From Burkholderiales bacterium (lineage in GTDB: Bacteria > Pseudomonadota > Gammaproteobacteria > Burkholderiales > Burkholderiaceae_C): DNA of 10,706 nucleotides. The notes beneath the pieces were generated by a model. It was given only the letters and a program-made list of their open reading frames with translations, had not been told where the DNA came from and searched no databases. The DNA lies in the NCBI GenBank assembly GCA_947450745.1, contig CANFYD010000085.1, positions 1 to 10,706 of the forward strand, given 5' to 3'. Within the stretch, counting starts at the first letter, position 1; each line of letters starts with the position of its first letter. Below, in pieces: positions 1 through 6,143 of the stretch. The translations under genes were made by a program, and so were the position numbers.

Positions 1-146
1 AGATAACTATTGCCGCCGTGGGTCAGGCTGGGCAGTTCGGGCACGGCTGCGGGGCTCGCTGTGGCTGCTGCTGCTGCTGCGGGTTTGCGCGCTGTCTTGA
101 CGCTGGTTTTGTTGTTGTTGATGCGCGCTCTTGCGGGGCCGGCCAT
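1..146 (-). CDS. N-terminal fragment of an unidentified protein, cut by the window edge
   Basis: A leftward reading frame begins with ATG at 146-144 and stays open to base 1 (48 codons). Seen: the start is preceded by TTGGAGA, with GGAG five bases before the ATG, and an in-frame TAG lies seven codons upstream, so this ATG is the only plausible ATG start. The peptide opens MAGPARARINNNKTSVKTAR and continues through a run of six Ala into a Pro/Ala-rich stretch, then PELPSLTHGGNSYL at the edge. A basic, Ala/Pro-rich, probably disordered N-terminus is typical of many betaproteobacterial cytoplasmic proteins and identifies none. I do not recognise the family. There is no signal peptide. A dyad motif (167-181) sits about 20 bases upstream of the start and could be an operator. 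Moderately sure it is a real gene; function unknown. Confidence 0.55.
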   Translation of the reverse strand, partial: MAGPARARINNNKTSVKTARKPAAAAAATASPAAVPELPSLTHGGNSY

Positions 147-166
147 GAGATCTCCAAAGCAAAACT

Positions 167-181
167 ATTGCAGCGCAGCAT
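167..181 (+). promoter_or_regulatory. Dyad motif copy 1, ATTGCAGCGCAGCAT
   Basis: This 15-base motif matches the inverted copy at 379-393 at 14 of 15 positions. It contains TGC/GCA half-sites and lies 20-35 bases upstream of the leftward start codon at 146, a usual place for an operator. TGC...GCA dyads are reported for PHA-granule regulators such as PhaR, but assignment to that regulator here is only a guess. Confidence 0.35.
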
Positions 182-244
182 GATAAGCCAGCGTTGCTGG
201 ACCGATAGCTGCCCTCAGTCCCTGACGGCCGGTCTCGATCGGCC

Positions 245-277
245 AAAAAAAAGCCCAAGCTTTTTCAAGCTCGGGCT
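245..277 (-). terminator. Leftward intrinsic terminator
   Basis: Read on the minus strand, AGCCCGAGCTT and AAGCTTGGGCT pair over 11 positions (one G-U wobble) around a 4-base GAAA loop, and the second arm runs directly into eight T residues. On the plus strand there is no T-tract, so it works leftward only. The nearest leftward gene upstream of it is coq7, about 590 bases away beyond osmC. It therefore ends either coq7 read-through transcripts or an unannotated short leftward RNA. Confidence 0.75.
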
Positions 278-378
278 GAATCCACCATGGAGGCGGTGGA
301 GGAGACAAGGGGTGCGGGCAAGATCCGGAAGGGTCAACACAGATCTCACTCGCTTGGGACGGAGTTTAGCGTCAGGTT

Positions 379-393
379 ATGCTGCACTGCAAT
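379..393 (-). promoter_or_regulatory. Dyad motif copy 2, ATTGCAGTGCAGCAT
   Basis: Inverted counterpart of the motif at 167-181 with one C-to-T change. It lies 50-64 bases upstream of the osmC start, next to the AT-rich TATATT element, where a bound regulator could act on osmC or on a leftward transcript ending at 245. The function is inferred from position and repetition only. Confidence 0.35.
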
Positions 394-442
394 ATATTTG
401 CGTGAATATTTCTGGGTTTGTTTGATTTTTGGAGTTGCGGAC

Positions 443-865
443 ATGGAGTGCACGATCAATTGGATGGGCAACGAGGGCATGGCCTTTGTCGCCGAAACGG
501 GCAGCGGCCACCTGCTGACGATGGACGGCGCGCCCGAGGGCGGAGGGCACAACTTGGCACCTCGGCCGATGGAAACGCTGTTGGCCGCCACTGGGGGTTG
601 CACCGCCTATGACGTGGTGCTGATCCTGAAGCGCGGCCGCCACGATGTGCGCGGTTGCAAAGTAGAGCTGCGGGCCGAGCGAGCCACCACCGAGCCCAAG
701 GTATTCACCGCTATTCACATGCACTTTGTCGTCACCGGACGCGCGCTGAAGCAAGAGGCGGTGGAGCGCGCGGTGGCCATGTCGCACGAGAAGTACTGCT
801 CGGCCAGCATCATGCTGGGCAAGACGGCCGCCATCACGACCTCGGTGGCGCTGGTCGAGGGTTGA
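443..865 (+). CDS. osmC: OsmC/Ohr-family protein (YhfA-like)
   Basis: A 140-residue cytoplasmic protein of the OsmC superfamily, whose better-known members reduce organic hydroperoxides with a redox-active cysteine pair. Seen: the first conserved cysteine is C53 in the motif ATGGCTAYDVV, and the second is C119 in SHEKYCSAS; between them is the usual strand-helix region. Length and the GGCT(A/S)xDV motif fit the YhfA-like branch better than Ohr proper, so the substrate is uncertain. I chose ATG 443 because GGAG at 431-434 lies eight bases upstream; the frame stays open to 287, but the extra residues look unlike the family and cross the leader. The gene converges on coq7 with one base between stop codons, leaving no room for a terminator of its own. 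Confident of the family, less so of the substrate. Confidence 0.88.
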   Translation: MECTINWMGNEGMAFVAETGSGHLLTMDGAPEGGGHNLAPRPMETLLAATGGCTAYDVVLILKRGRHDVRGCKVELRAERATTEPKVFTAIHMHFVVTGRALKQEAVERAVAMSHEKYCSASIMLGKTAAITTSVALVEG

Positions 866-866
866 T

Positions 867-1550
867 TCAAATGTAGTGGGCGGTGCGGGTCATCACCTTG
901 GCCGCCATCTTCATCATCAGTTTGACGGGAGCCGGCATCGCTTGCGCACCGGCGGCCAGCGCTTCCTCGGCATGGCGCGCTTCCTCTAGCTTCATCTGGG
1001 CCACGATGGCCTTGGAGCTGAGGTCTTCGGCCGGCAGGCGATCCAAATGAGTGGCCAGATGTTGCTCGACCTGCCGTTCGGTCTCGACCACAAAACCCAG
1101 GCTGATGCGGTCGCTCACCAATCCGGCCAGGCAACCGACCGAAAACGCGCCGGCGTACCAGAGCGGCGTCAGGTAGCTGGTGTGCGTGCCCAGCTCGGTC
1201 ACGCGTTGATGTGTCCAAGCCAAGTGATCAAGCTCTTCTTGGGCGGCGTGGGCGAAATGTTCGCGCAGCGCCGGGTTGCGAGTCACCAGCGATTGCGACT
1301 GGTAAAGCGCCTGGGCGCAAATTTCCCCGACGTGATTGATACGCATCAGCGCGCCGGACAACTGGGCCTGCGCGTCGGTCAGTAGCTCGGGTGCAGCAGT
1401 TGCAGCGCAAGGCAGCCCATCGGCCTGCGTTGTGGTGGCTGGGCGCGGTGTAGGTCTGGCGGCGACAGGTTTGGCGAAGACGGTGCGTAGGCCGTGATCA
1501 AGGCTGGCAAGCAGGCGATCAAGGTCGCTCAGCGGGGGGCGTGAGGTCAT
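867..1550 (-). CDS. coq7: 3-demethoxyubiquinol 3-hydroxylase (Coq7, di-iron)
   Basis: A 227-residue Coq7 protein, the di-iron monooxygenase that hydroxylates the ring in the penultimate step of ubiquinone synthesis; it is peripherally membrane associated. Seen: the carboxylate-bridged di-iron ligands are in place, E76 in NHVGEI, E106 and H109 in QEELDHL, E158 in VETERQVE, and E190 and H193 in EEARHAE. A Pro/Ala/Thr-rich linker (about residues 28-55) precedes the helical bundle, and a short basic C-terminal helix ends the protein. Many betaproteobacteria use Coq7 where E. coli uses UbiF. The start ATG at 1550 lacks a clear Shine-Dalgarno, but the N-terminus MTSRPPLSDLDRLL fits the family. It converges with osmC, so its mRNA probably extends into the osmC antisense strand. 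High confidence. Confidence 0.95.
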   Translation of the reverse strand: MTSRPPLSDLDRLLASLDHGLRTVFAKPVAARPTPRPATTTQADGLPCAATAAPELLTDAQAQLSGALMRINHVGEICAQALYQSQSLVTRNPALREHFAHAAQEELDHLAWTHQRVTELGTHTSYLTPLWYAGAFSVGCLAGLVSDRISLGFVVETERQVEQHLATHLDRLPAEDLSSKAIVAQMKLEEARHAEEALAAGAQAMPAPVKLMMKMAAKVMTRTAHYI

Positions 1551-1861
1551 GGCGTGTGCTCGAGGTGGGGTGCGACTAATGGCTTAGATAAGCGGATTAT
1601 TTTCAATCCGAGGCGGCCAAAGTGTACGTTTTATGCGATTTGCGCTGGGAACCGCTGGAAAGGCCCATTGGTATTGTTAAGGAATTGTGATAACTCATTT
1701 TCGTTGTGAGCTTGCAACGCTTCTTCACTTTTAGAAGGTCTAACGGTTCCAATTCTTCAAACCAATGGTCGAATACTAGGGTTGCCACTTAGGCGATTGG
1801 CTCGGCGGCCCCTTTCACCAGGGTGCAGGACGGGACCTCATTGAATTTTTTGGAGTATCGA
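1551..1861. other. Divergent regulatory spacer between coq7 and the first porin
   Basis: This 311-base spacer is clearly AT-richer than the flanking genes and must hold the promoters of coq7 (leftward) and porin 1 (rightward). It contains an inverted repeat CGGATT-ATTTTC-AATCCG at 1593-1610, about 45 bases upstream of the coq7 start. An AT-rich stretch at about 1674-1700 (TTGTTAAGGAATTGTGATAA) could be a porin promoter or an operator, but spacing to a -10 box is not convincing. The porin Shine-Dalgarno (GGAG, 1852-1855) closes the region. No reading frame here looks like a gene. Confidence 0.5.
1593..1610. repeat. Inverted repeat upstream of coq7
   Basis: Perfect 6-base arms CGGATT and AATCCG around a 6-base AT-rich loop. 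It lies 43-60 bases upstream of the coq7 start codon in the divergent spacer. No T-tract follows on either strand, so an operator is more likely than a terminator; no regulator can be named. Confidence 0.4.
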
Positions 1862-2866
1862 ATGAAGAAATCTATTGTCGCTTTGGCCGTTTTGGGCTCA
1901 TTCGCTGGCGTCGCCGCTGCTCAATCGTCGGTCACACTGTTCGGCATCGTTGACGCTGCAGTCCGTTACACCTCGGCCAATGGTCAGTCGGTCACGGGCT
2001 TGGCTTCTGGCGGTAGCAGCACCAGCCGTTTTGGCGTGCGCGGCGTTGAAGATCTGGGCGGCGGTCTGAAGGCTGGTTTCTGGCTGGAAAGCGCCATCAA
2101 CGTTGACTCTGGCACGACCGACACGGCCTTCTGGGCACGTCGTTCGACCATCAGCTTGATGGGCGACTTCGGTGAAGTTCGTCTGGGCCGTTTCAAGACT
2201 TCGGCTCGCCTGCAGATTGAAGATTTTGACCCGACCGCCACGACTGGCCTGGGTTCGGTTGCTCAGGTGTACAGCGCGCTGGGTAGCGGTGCTGATCTGA
2301 GCCGCTACGACAACGAAGCGACTTACATCTTGCCAGGCAATCTGGGTGGTTTCTACGGTTCGGTTGACGCCGCTGCCGGCGAAGGTACCGCTGCCAAGAA
2401 GATGTTCAGCGGCCGCGTTGGCTACAAGCTGGACGCTTTGAATGTCAGCGCTGCTTATGCTGAGACAGGCGTGAACAACAAGTTCAAGCTGATGACCGTG
2501 GGCGGTTCGTATGACTTCGGCATGGTCAAGGCCATGGCCACTTACTCGACCACCAAGTTCAGCCCCGCTGAGCAAGAGATCTACACCCTGGCTGTGACGG
2601 CTCCTGTCGGCGCGGGCTCGGTGTTCGCATCGTTCACCGATTCGAAGTACACGAACAAGACCACCGTCATCGCTGGTCTGGGTGATGCCAAGCTGTACGC
2701 AGCCGGCTACATCTACAACCTGTCCAAGCGCACCGCGCTGTACACCACCGTGGCCCTGATCGACAACGGCAAGAACGCTACGTTCGCGCTGAATGGCGGC
2801 AGCCCGAAGGTCGGTGCCGATGGCCGTTCAGGCGGCTTCGACGTTGGCGTCAAGCACAGCTTCTAA
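1862..2866 (+). CDS. Outer-membrane porin 1 (Gram-negative porin family, 334 aa)
   Basis: A trimeric 16-strand beta-barrel porin for passive diffusion of small hydrophilic solutes, of the neisserial/Burkholderia type. Seen: a Sec signal peptide (MKK, hydrophobic core, cleavage predicted after AAA at residue 20 before QSS), then SSVTLFGIVDAAVRY as the first strand, the family block GVRGVEDLGGGLKAGFWLES, the RRSTISLMGDFGEVRLGR block, the late GYIYNLSKRTALYTTVA strand, and a terminal Phe (KHSF), the signal for assembly by the Bam machinery. ATG 1862 was chosen because GGAG at 1852-1855 has a 6-base spacing and the signal peptide starts there; an earlier in-frame ATG at 1823 only adds leader residues. 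At 334 residues it is somewhat short for the family. A terminator follows directly. Solute preference cannot be read from sequence. Confidence 0.93.
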   Translation: MKKSIVALAVLGSFAGVAAAQSSVTLFGIVDAAVRYTSANGQSVTGLASGGSSTSRFGVRGVEDLGGGLKAGFWLESAINVDSGTTDTAFWARRSTISLMGDFGEVRLGRFKTSARLQIEDFDPTATTGLGSVAQVYSALGSGADLSRYDNEATYILPGNLGGFYGSVDAAAGEGTAAKKMFSGRVGYKLDALNVSAAYAETGVNNKFKLMTVGGSYDFGMVKAMATYSTTKFSPAEQEIYTLAVTAPVGAGSVFASFTDSKYTNKTTVIAGLGDAKLYAAGYIYNLSKRTALYTTVALIDNGKNATFALNGGSPKVGADGRSGGFDVGVKHSF

Positions 2867-2893
2867 TCGCTGAGCCAGCTTCGTCCTTGAGCT

Positions 2894-2920
2894 AAAAGCC
2901 GCCTTCGGGCGGCTTTTTTT
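2894..2920 (+). terminator. Intrinsic terminator of porin 1
   Basis: Perfect stem GCCGCC / GGCGGC with a stable TTCG tetraloop, extended by the flanking A and T runs and followed by seven T residues. It begins 28 bases after the porin 1 stop codon and separates the two porin transcripts. Confidence 0.92.
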
Positions 2921-3012
2921 CGTTTGGGTTGATTTTTAGCAAAGTCGTTTGGATGACAGGGTTAGCGCTTGTGGGTTGACTGCAACAGCCACGGTTCGCA
3001 AGCCGCAGGAAT

Positions 3013-3028
3013 ACCGCAGAATTGCGGT
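3013..3028 (+). repeat. Leader hairpin upstream of porin 2
   Basis: A perfect inverted repeat ACCGCA-GAAT-TGCGGT lies 16 bases before the Shine-Dalgarno of porin 2 and is likely to be in its 5' untranslated leader. It may stabilise the mRNA or present a target for a small RNA; both are inference. Confidence 0.4.
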
Positions 3029-3055
3029 GTTCGAGTTCATCAGCAGGAGACATCA

Positions 3056-4141
3056 ATGAAAAAATCATATTTGGCACTCGCCGTTCTGGCCGCCAGCAGT
3101 TCCGCCGTCTGGGCTCAGTCCAGCGTCACGATGTACGGCATCATGGATGTGGGCGTGCGCTACACCACCAACGCTGGCGCAACCGCTGCTACCAACAACC
3201 AGTCGATTTCTTCCGTCATTCCTGGCGGCATGTCGCAAAGCCGGTTGGGTTTCAACATCACTGAAGACTTGGGTGGCGGCTTGAAAGCCATCGCCAATCT
3301 TGAGCACCGCCTGAGTTCGGACACCGGTACCGCCGCAGCCGGCGACTTCTGGCGCCAGTCATGGGTCGGTCTGCAGTCGAGCGACTTCGGCCGCATCACG
3401 CTGGGCCGTCAGTACAACGTCTTGTTCGACATCTACACCTCGACCTACGCGTCCTACAAGTACTCGCCTTATGTCGAGGCGTACAAGCCTGAAATCGGCA
3501 TGTCGCTGGGTGCTCGTAATGACAACATGGTCAAGTACCTGATCGAATCGGGCGGCCTGCGCGGTGAACTGCAAGCCAGTGCCGGTGAAGGCAATGCCAC
3601 AGGCGTGGGCACCAATGGCAAGTCCTTGGGCGGCTTGCTGCGCTACGCGATGGGCGATTTCGCTGTCGGCGGCGCTTACTTGGAAGTCAACGACACCGCT
3701 GGCAAAAAGGTCAAGGCCACGACGTTCGGCGGTGGCTGGACCAGCGGTCCTTGGTATTTGTCGGCCGCTTGGGCGCGTAACAGCTTTGACACTGGCTTCA
3801 ACGCCACCTTGATCGCCACCTACGCAGGTTCGATCGCCGGTGCATTGAACGCCAATTCCGCCTTGGCCAAGAGCCGTGACATGTACAGCGTGGGCGCAAC
3901 TTATCAGCTGACACCTCAGCTGAACCTGGGCGCGCATTACTGGCGTGCCGACCAGAAGGGCACTTCAGCCGCTGGCGAAGGCAAGGGCGACTTCTTCAAC
4001 GTCGTGGCCGATTACGCGTTCTCCAAGCGTACCGATGCCTACATCGAATACGACCACACCAAGATCGGTGGTATGTTGACCCTCGCCAACGGTGCCACCA
4101 CGCGTGATGGCTTCATCGTCGGCATGCGTCACCGCTTCTGA
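3056..4141 (+). CDS. Outer-membrane porin 2 (Gram-negative porin family, 361 aa)
   Basis: A second diffusion porin of the same family as its upstream neighbour. Seen: signal peptide MKKSYLALAVLAASSSAVWA with cleavage predicted before QSS, first strand SSVTMYGIMDVGVRY, the conserved block SRLGFNITEDLGGGLKAIANLEHR, the block WVGLQSSDFGRITLGRQYN, late strand DYAFSKRTDAYIEYDHTK, and C-terminal VGMRHRF ending in Phe. ATG 3056 is set by AGGAG at 3045-3049 with a 6-base spacing. At 361 residues it is close to the usual family size. The mature start and general plan resemble porin 1, but the loops differ strongly, including a longer stretch (about residues 115-160) with YASYKYSPYVEAYKPE. This indicates an old duplication, not a recent copy. 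It has its own leader and terminator and so can be regulated separately from porin 1. Confidence 0.95.
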   Translation: MKKSYLALAVLAASSSAVWAQSSVTMYGIMDVGVRYTTNAGATAATNNQSISSVIPGGMSQSRLGFNITEDLGGGLKAIANLEHRLSSDTGTAAAGDFWRQSWVGLQSSDFGRITLGRQYNVLFDIYTSTYASYKYSPYVEAYKPEIGMSLGARNDNMVKYLIESGGLRGELQASAGEGNATGVGTNGKSLGGLLRYAMGDFAVGGAYLEVNDTAGKKVKATTFGGGWTSGPWYLSAAWARNSFDTGFNATLIATYAGSIAGALNANSALAKSRDMYSVGATYQLTPQLNLGAHYWRADQKGTSAAGEGKGDFFNVVADYAFSKRTDAYIEYDHTKIGGMLTLANGATTRDGFIVGMRHRF

Positions 4142-4149
4142 TTCTTGAC

Positions 4150-4179
4150 GCAAGCAGGTCGTTCACCCGACCTGCTTGC
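4150..4179 (+). repeat. Long perfect hairpin after porin 2
   Basis: Twelve-base perfect arms GCAAGCAGGTCG and CGACCTGCTTGC around a 6-base loop begin 8 bases after the porin 2 stop codon. No T-tract follows, so this is not by itself a canonical terminator. It may block 3' exonucleases on an abundant mRNA, or help end transcription from either strand. Confidence 0.7.
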
Positions 4180-4191
4180 CGCTTGAACTCC

Positions 4192-4215
4192 GGCCGCCTT
4201 GTGCGGCCTTTTTTT
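4192..4215 (+). terminator. Intrinsic terminator of porin 2
   Basis: Perfect stem GGCCGC / GCGGCC with a CTTGT loop followed by seven T residues. It lies behind the long hairpin and in front of the DUF3047 gene, so the lipoprotein gene needs its own promoter or depends on read-through. Confidence 0.9.
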
Positions 4216-4252
4216 ATGCCCTGTGCATTTGACGTGCTGGGTGGAGATCCGA

Positions 4253-5005
4253 ATGAAGTCGTCTTCGAACTGGCTGAAGGGTGGCTTGATCGCTGCGGTG
4301 TGCGGCGTTCTGACCGGTTGCGCGAGTGGACCTGCTGCGCTCAGCGAGCCGATGCCCGCCAACCTCGCCGACTGGTCGGCGCGCGAGTTGCCGGGCAAGC
4401 GAGCGACGAACTACTCTTTTGTTCACCGCGAGGGCCAAGCCTGTGTGCTGGCACGTTCGGAACAATCGGTCAGCCTGTGGCGCAGGGCCTTGCATGTCGC
4501 CCCCGGCCAACTCGACACGCTGCAATTCGATTGGTGGATCAGCGACCACGAGCCGACGGCGACGGTAGCCGACGCGCAGACCGATGACGCCCCGGCGCGA
4601 CTGCTGCTCGGCTTTGACGGCGACACAGGCCGTTTGTCGATGCGCAACCGCATGCAGTTCGAGTTGGCCGAGACCTTGACCGGTGAGGCGCCACCGTTCG
4701 CAACGCTGATGTATGTCTGGGATGCCAGCGCCGCACCCGGTACCGTCATCATCAGCACCCGCAGCGACCGCATCCGCAAGATCGTGGTCGGCTCCGGTAA
4801 AAAGAGCGCACGCAGTTGGCAGCGCCTGCGTCGCAATGTGCAGGCCGATTACCAACTGGCCTTCGGCGAGCCGGCCGGCAATCTGGTCACTCTGGCCATG
4901 ATGACCGACTCGGACAACACCGGCAGCCGCGCCGAAGCTTGCTACGGCAGCATCCTGCTGCTGAACGAACAACAACAAGCGCAATCCGGCAGCCTGCAGT
5001 TTTGA
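4253..5005 (+). CDS. DUF3047 lipoprotein
   Basis: A 250-residue protein of unknown function matching the DUF3047 family. Seen: a lipoprotein signal peptide with lipobox LTGC (lipidated Cys at residue 23) after a single hydrophobic segment, then family-like blocks LQFDWWISD (90-98), DAPARLLLGFDGD (112-124), MYVWD (153-157), YQLAFGE (200-206) and LAMMTDSDNTGSRAEACYGSI (214-234). These read as a beta-rich periplasmic domain, possibly carbohydrate- or protein-binding-like; no catalytic set is recognised. ATG 4253 has GGAG at 4243-4246 with a 6-base spacing; earlier in-frame starts fall in the upstream terminator. It lies 120 bases before dppB in the same direction without a terminator between, so it may be cotranscribed with the transporter. 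Family is fairly secure, role unknown. Confidence 0.8.
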   Translation: MKSSSNWLKGGLIAAVCGVLTGCASGPAALSEPMPANLADWSARELPGKRATNYSFVHREGQACVLARSEQSVSLWRRALHVAPGQLDTLQFDWWISDHEPTATVADAQTDDAPARLLLGFDGDTGRLSMRNRMQFELAETLTGEAPPFATLMYVWDASAAPGTVIISTRSDRIRKIVVGSGKKSARSWQRLRRNVQADYQLAFGEPAGNLVTLAMMTDSDNTGSRAEACYGSILLLNEQQQAQSGSLQF

Positions 5006-5044
5006 GTCGGGGTCTAATGGAGGGTTTACCCTTGTCTTGTGGGC

Positions 5045-5065
5045 CTGATTCCTGCATGGAATCAG
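5045..5065 (+). repeat. Inverted repeat between the DUF3047 gene and dppB
   Basis: Perfect 8-base arms CTGATTCC and GGAATCAG with a 5-base TGCAT loop, 61 bases upstream of the dppB start. No T-tract follows. It could be an operator controlling the dpp genes or a processing hairpin between the lipoprotein and transporter parts of one mRNA. Confidence 0.45.
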
Positions 5066-5125
5066 CTATCGACTTTGCCGTGACAATGGCTTCCTGCAAT
5101 CCATGACGAGCCGCCCCCAACCGAC

Positions 5126-6103
5126 ATGCTAGTTTTCATCCTCAGACGCCTCGCCCAAGCGGTGATCGTGATGCTCACGGTCGCTTTCGTTGCTTTCATG
5201 TTGTTTCAATATGTCGGCGATCCTGTCACCAACCTGCTGGGGCAAGACGCCACGCAGGAGCAGCGCATTGCCTTGCGCAAGGATCTGGGGCTGGATGCAC
5301 CGTTTCCGGTGCAGTTCGCGCGCTTCATCGGCAATGCCGTGCAGGGCGAATTCGGTCTCAGCCTGCGTCAAGGCCGCAAGGTGTCCACGCTGATCATCGA
5401 GCGCTTTCCAGCCACGCTGGAGTTGTCGCTGGTCGCCGGCCTGATCGCCCTGGGGCTGGGCATTCCTCTGGGGGTTTATGCGGCCTTGCGACGCGGCCGC
5501 GCCAGCTCGCAACTGCTGATGATGTTGTCGCTGCTGGGCGTGTCGCTGCCGACGTTCTTGATTGGCATCTTGCTGATTCTGGTGTTTGCCGTTTGGCTGA
5601 AATGGCTACCCAGCTTTGGCCGTGGCGATGTGATGGCCATCGGCAGTTGGACCACCGGCCTGCTGACGGCCGATGGCCTGCGCCATGTGCTGCTGCCAGC
5701 CATCACCTTGTCGGTGTTTCAGTTGACCTTGATCATGCGGCTGGTGCGCTCGGAGATGCTGGAGGTACTGCGCACCGACTACATCCGCTTCGCCCGGGCG
5801 CGCGGCTTGAGCAACCGAAGCGTTTATTTCGGCCACGCGCTGCGCAACACCTTGGTGCCGGTGATCACCATCACCGGGCTGCAACTCGGCTCGCTGATCG
5901 CCTTTGCCATCATCACCGAGACGGTGTTCCAGTGGCCCGGCATGGGGCTGCTGTTCATTCAGGCGGTGCAGTTCGCCGACATTCCGGTGATGGCGGCCTA
6001 TTTATGCCTGATCTCCTTCATCTTCGTGGCGATCAATCTGTTGGTTGACTTGCTCTATTTCGCGGTGGACCCGCGCTTGCGTGTGGAAGGTAAAGCCCAT
6101 TGA
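5126..6103 (+). CDS. dppB: Peptide/nickel-family ABC transporter permease, DppB-type
   Basis: A 325-residue inner-membrane permease, one half of the channel of a binding-protein-dependent dipeptide/oligopeptide importer. Seen: the hallmark N-terminus MLVFILRRLAQAVIVMLTVAF (first membrane helix), a periplasmic segment with LRKDLGLDAPFPVQF and GEFGLSL, then five hydrophobic segments, and the EAA loop (about 219-246, YIRFARARGLSNRSVYFGHA then LRNTLVP) that docks onto the ATPases. Length and layout match DppB/OppB proteins. The start ATG has no recognisable Shine-Dalgarno, yet the N-terminus is exactly where the family begins. It opens a run of four transporter genes. Substrates of this family include di- and oligopeptides, nickel, glutathione and heme precursors; the sequence alone does not choose among them. 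Confidence 0.93.
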   Translation: MLVFILRRLAQAVIVMLTVAFVAFMLFQYVGDPVTNLLGQDATQEQRIALRKDLGLDAPFPVQFARFIGNAVQGEFGLSLRQGRKVSTLIIERFPATLELSLVAGLIALGLGIPLGVYAALRRGRASSQLLMMLSLLGVSLPTFLIGILLILVFAVWLKWLPSFGRGDVMAIGSWTTGLLTADGLRHVLLPAITLSVFQLTLIMRLVRSEMLEVLRTDYIRFARARGLSNRSVYFGHALRNTLVPVITITGLQLGSLIAFAIITETVFQWPGMGLLFIQAVQFADIPVMAAYLCLISFIFVAINLLVDLLYFAVDPRLRVEGKAH

Positions 6104-6143
6104 TGCCGCTCCTAGCCACCCAGCCCAAACTGCGCAATCAGCC

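Larger units (their letters stand above)
147..442. other. Gene-poor leader between the left-edge gene and osmC
   Basis: These 296 bases separate two divergently transcribed genes. They hold one copy of ATTGCAG(C/T)GCAGCAT at 167-181 (+) and an inverted copy at 379-393 (-); a small inverted repeat CCAGC-GTT-GCTGG at 188-200; a leftward intrinsic terminator at 245-277; two Shine-Dalgarno-like tracts at 289-293 (GGAGG) and 298-304 (GGAGGAG); and an AT-rich stretch at about 390-430 that probably contains the osmC promoter (TATATT near 393-398), although I see no good -35 box at the right distance. No tRNA or other known RNA is recognisable. A 37-codon frame starting with GTG at 312 is discussed in the findings. 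Confidence 0.5.

Noticed and set aside
256..286. A seven-residue leftward frame (MVDSARA) overlapping the terminator at 245-277, suggesting an attenuator leader.
   Set aside because: No Shine-Dalgarno before it and no run of regulatory codons; a seven-codon frame is expected by chance.
310..345. AAGATCCGGAAGG resembles the TCCGGAAGG block of SRP (4.5S) RNA.
   Set aside because: Only the short block matches; the flanking helix and the tetraloop context of SRP RNA are missing.
377..787. A 136-codon minus-strand frame opposite osmC.
   Set aside because: Shadow of osmC: it is rich in His, Gln and Arg, lacks any domain and conflicts with the strongly supported plus-strand gene.
1670..1700. GGAATTGTGATAACTC resembles part of the lac operator.
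   Set aside because: A short chance likeness; no symmetric second half is present and no LacI-family gene is nearby.
5017..5106. A 29-residue frame (MEGLPLSCGPDSCMESAIDF...) between the lipoprotein gene and dppB.
   Set aside because: Only a weak GGGG upstream, no likeness to any family, and it spans the dyad at 5045-5065, which is a simpler explanation of this stretch.
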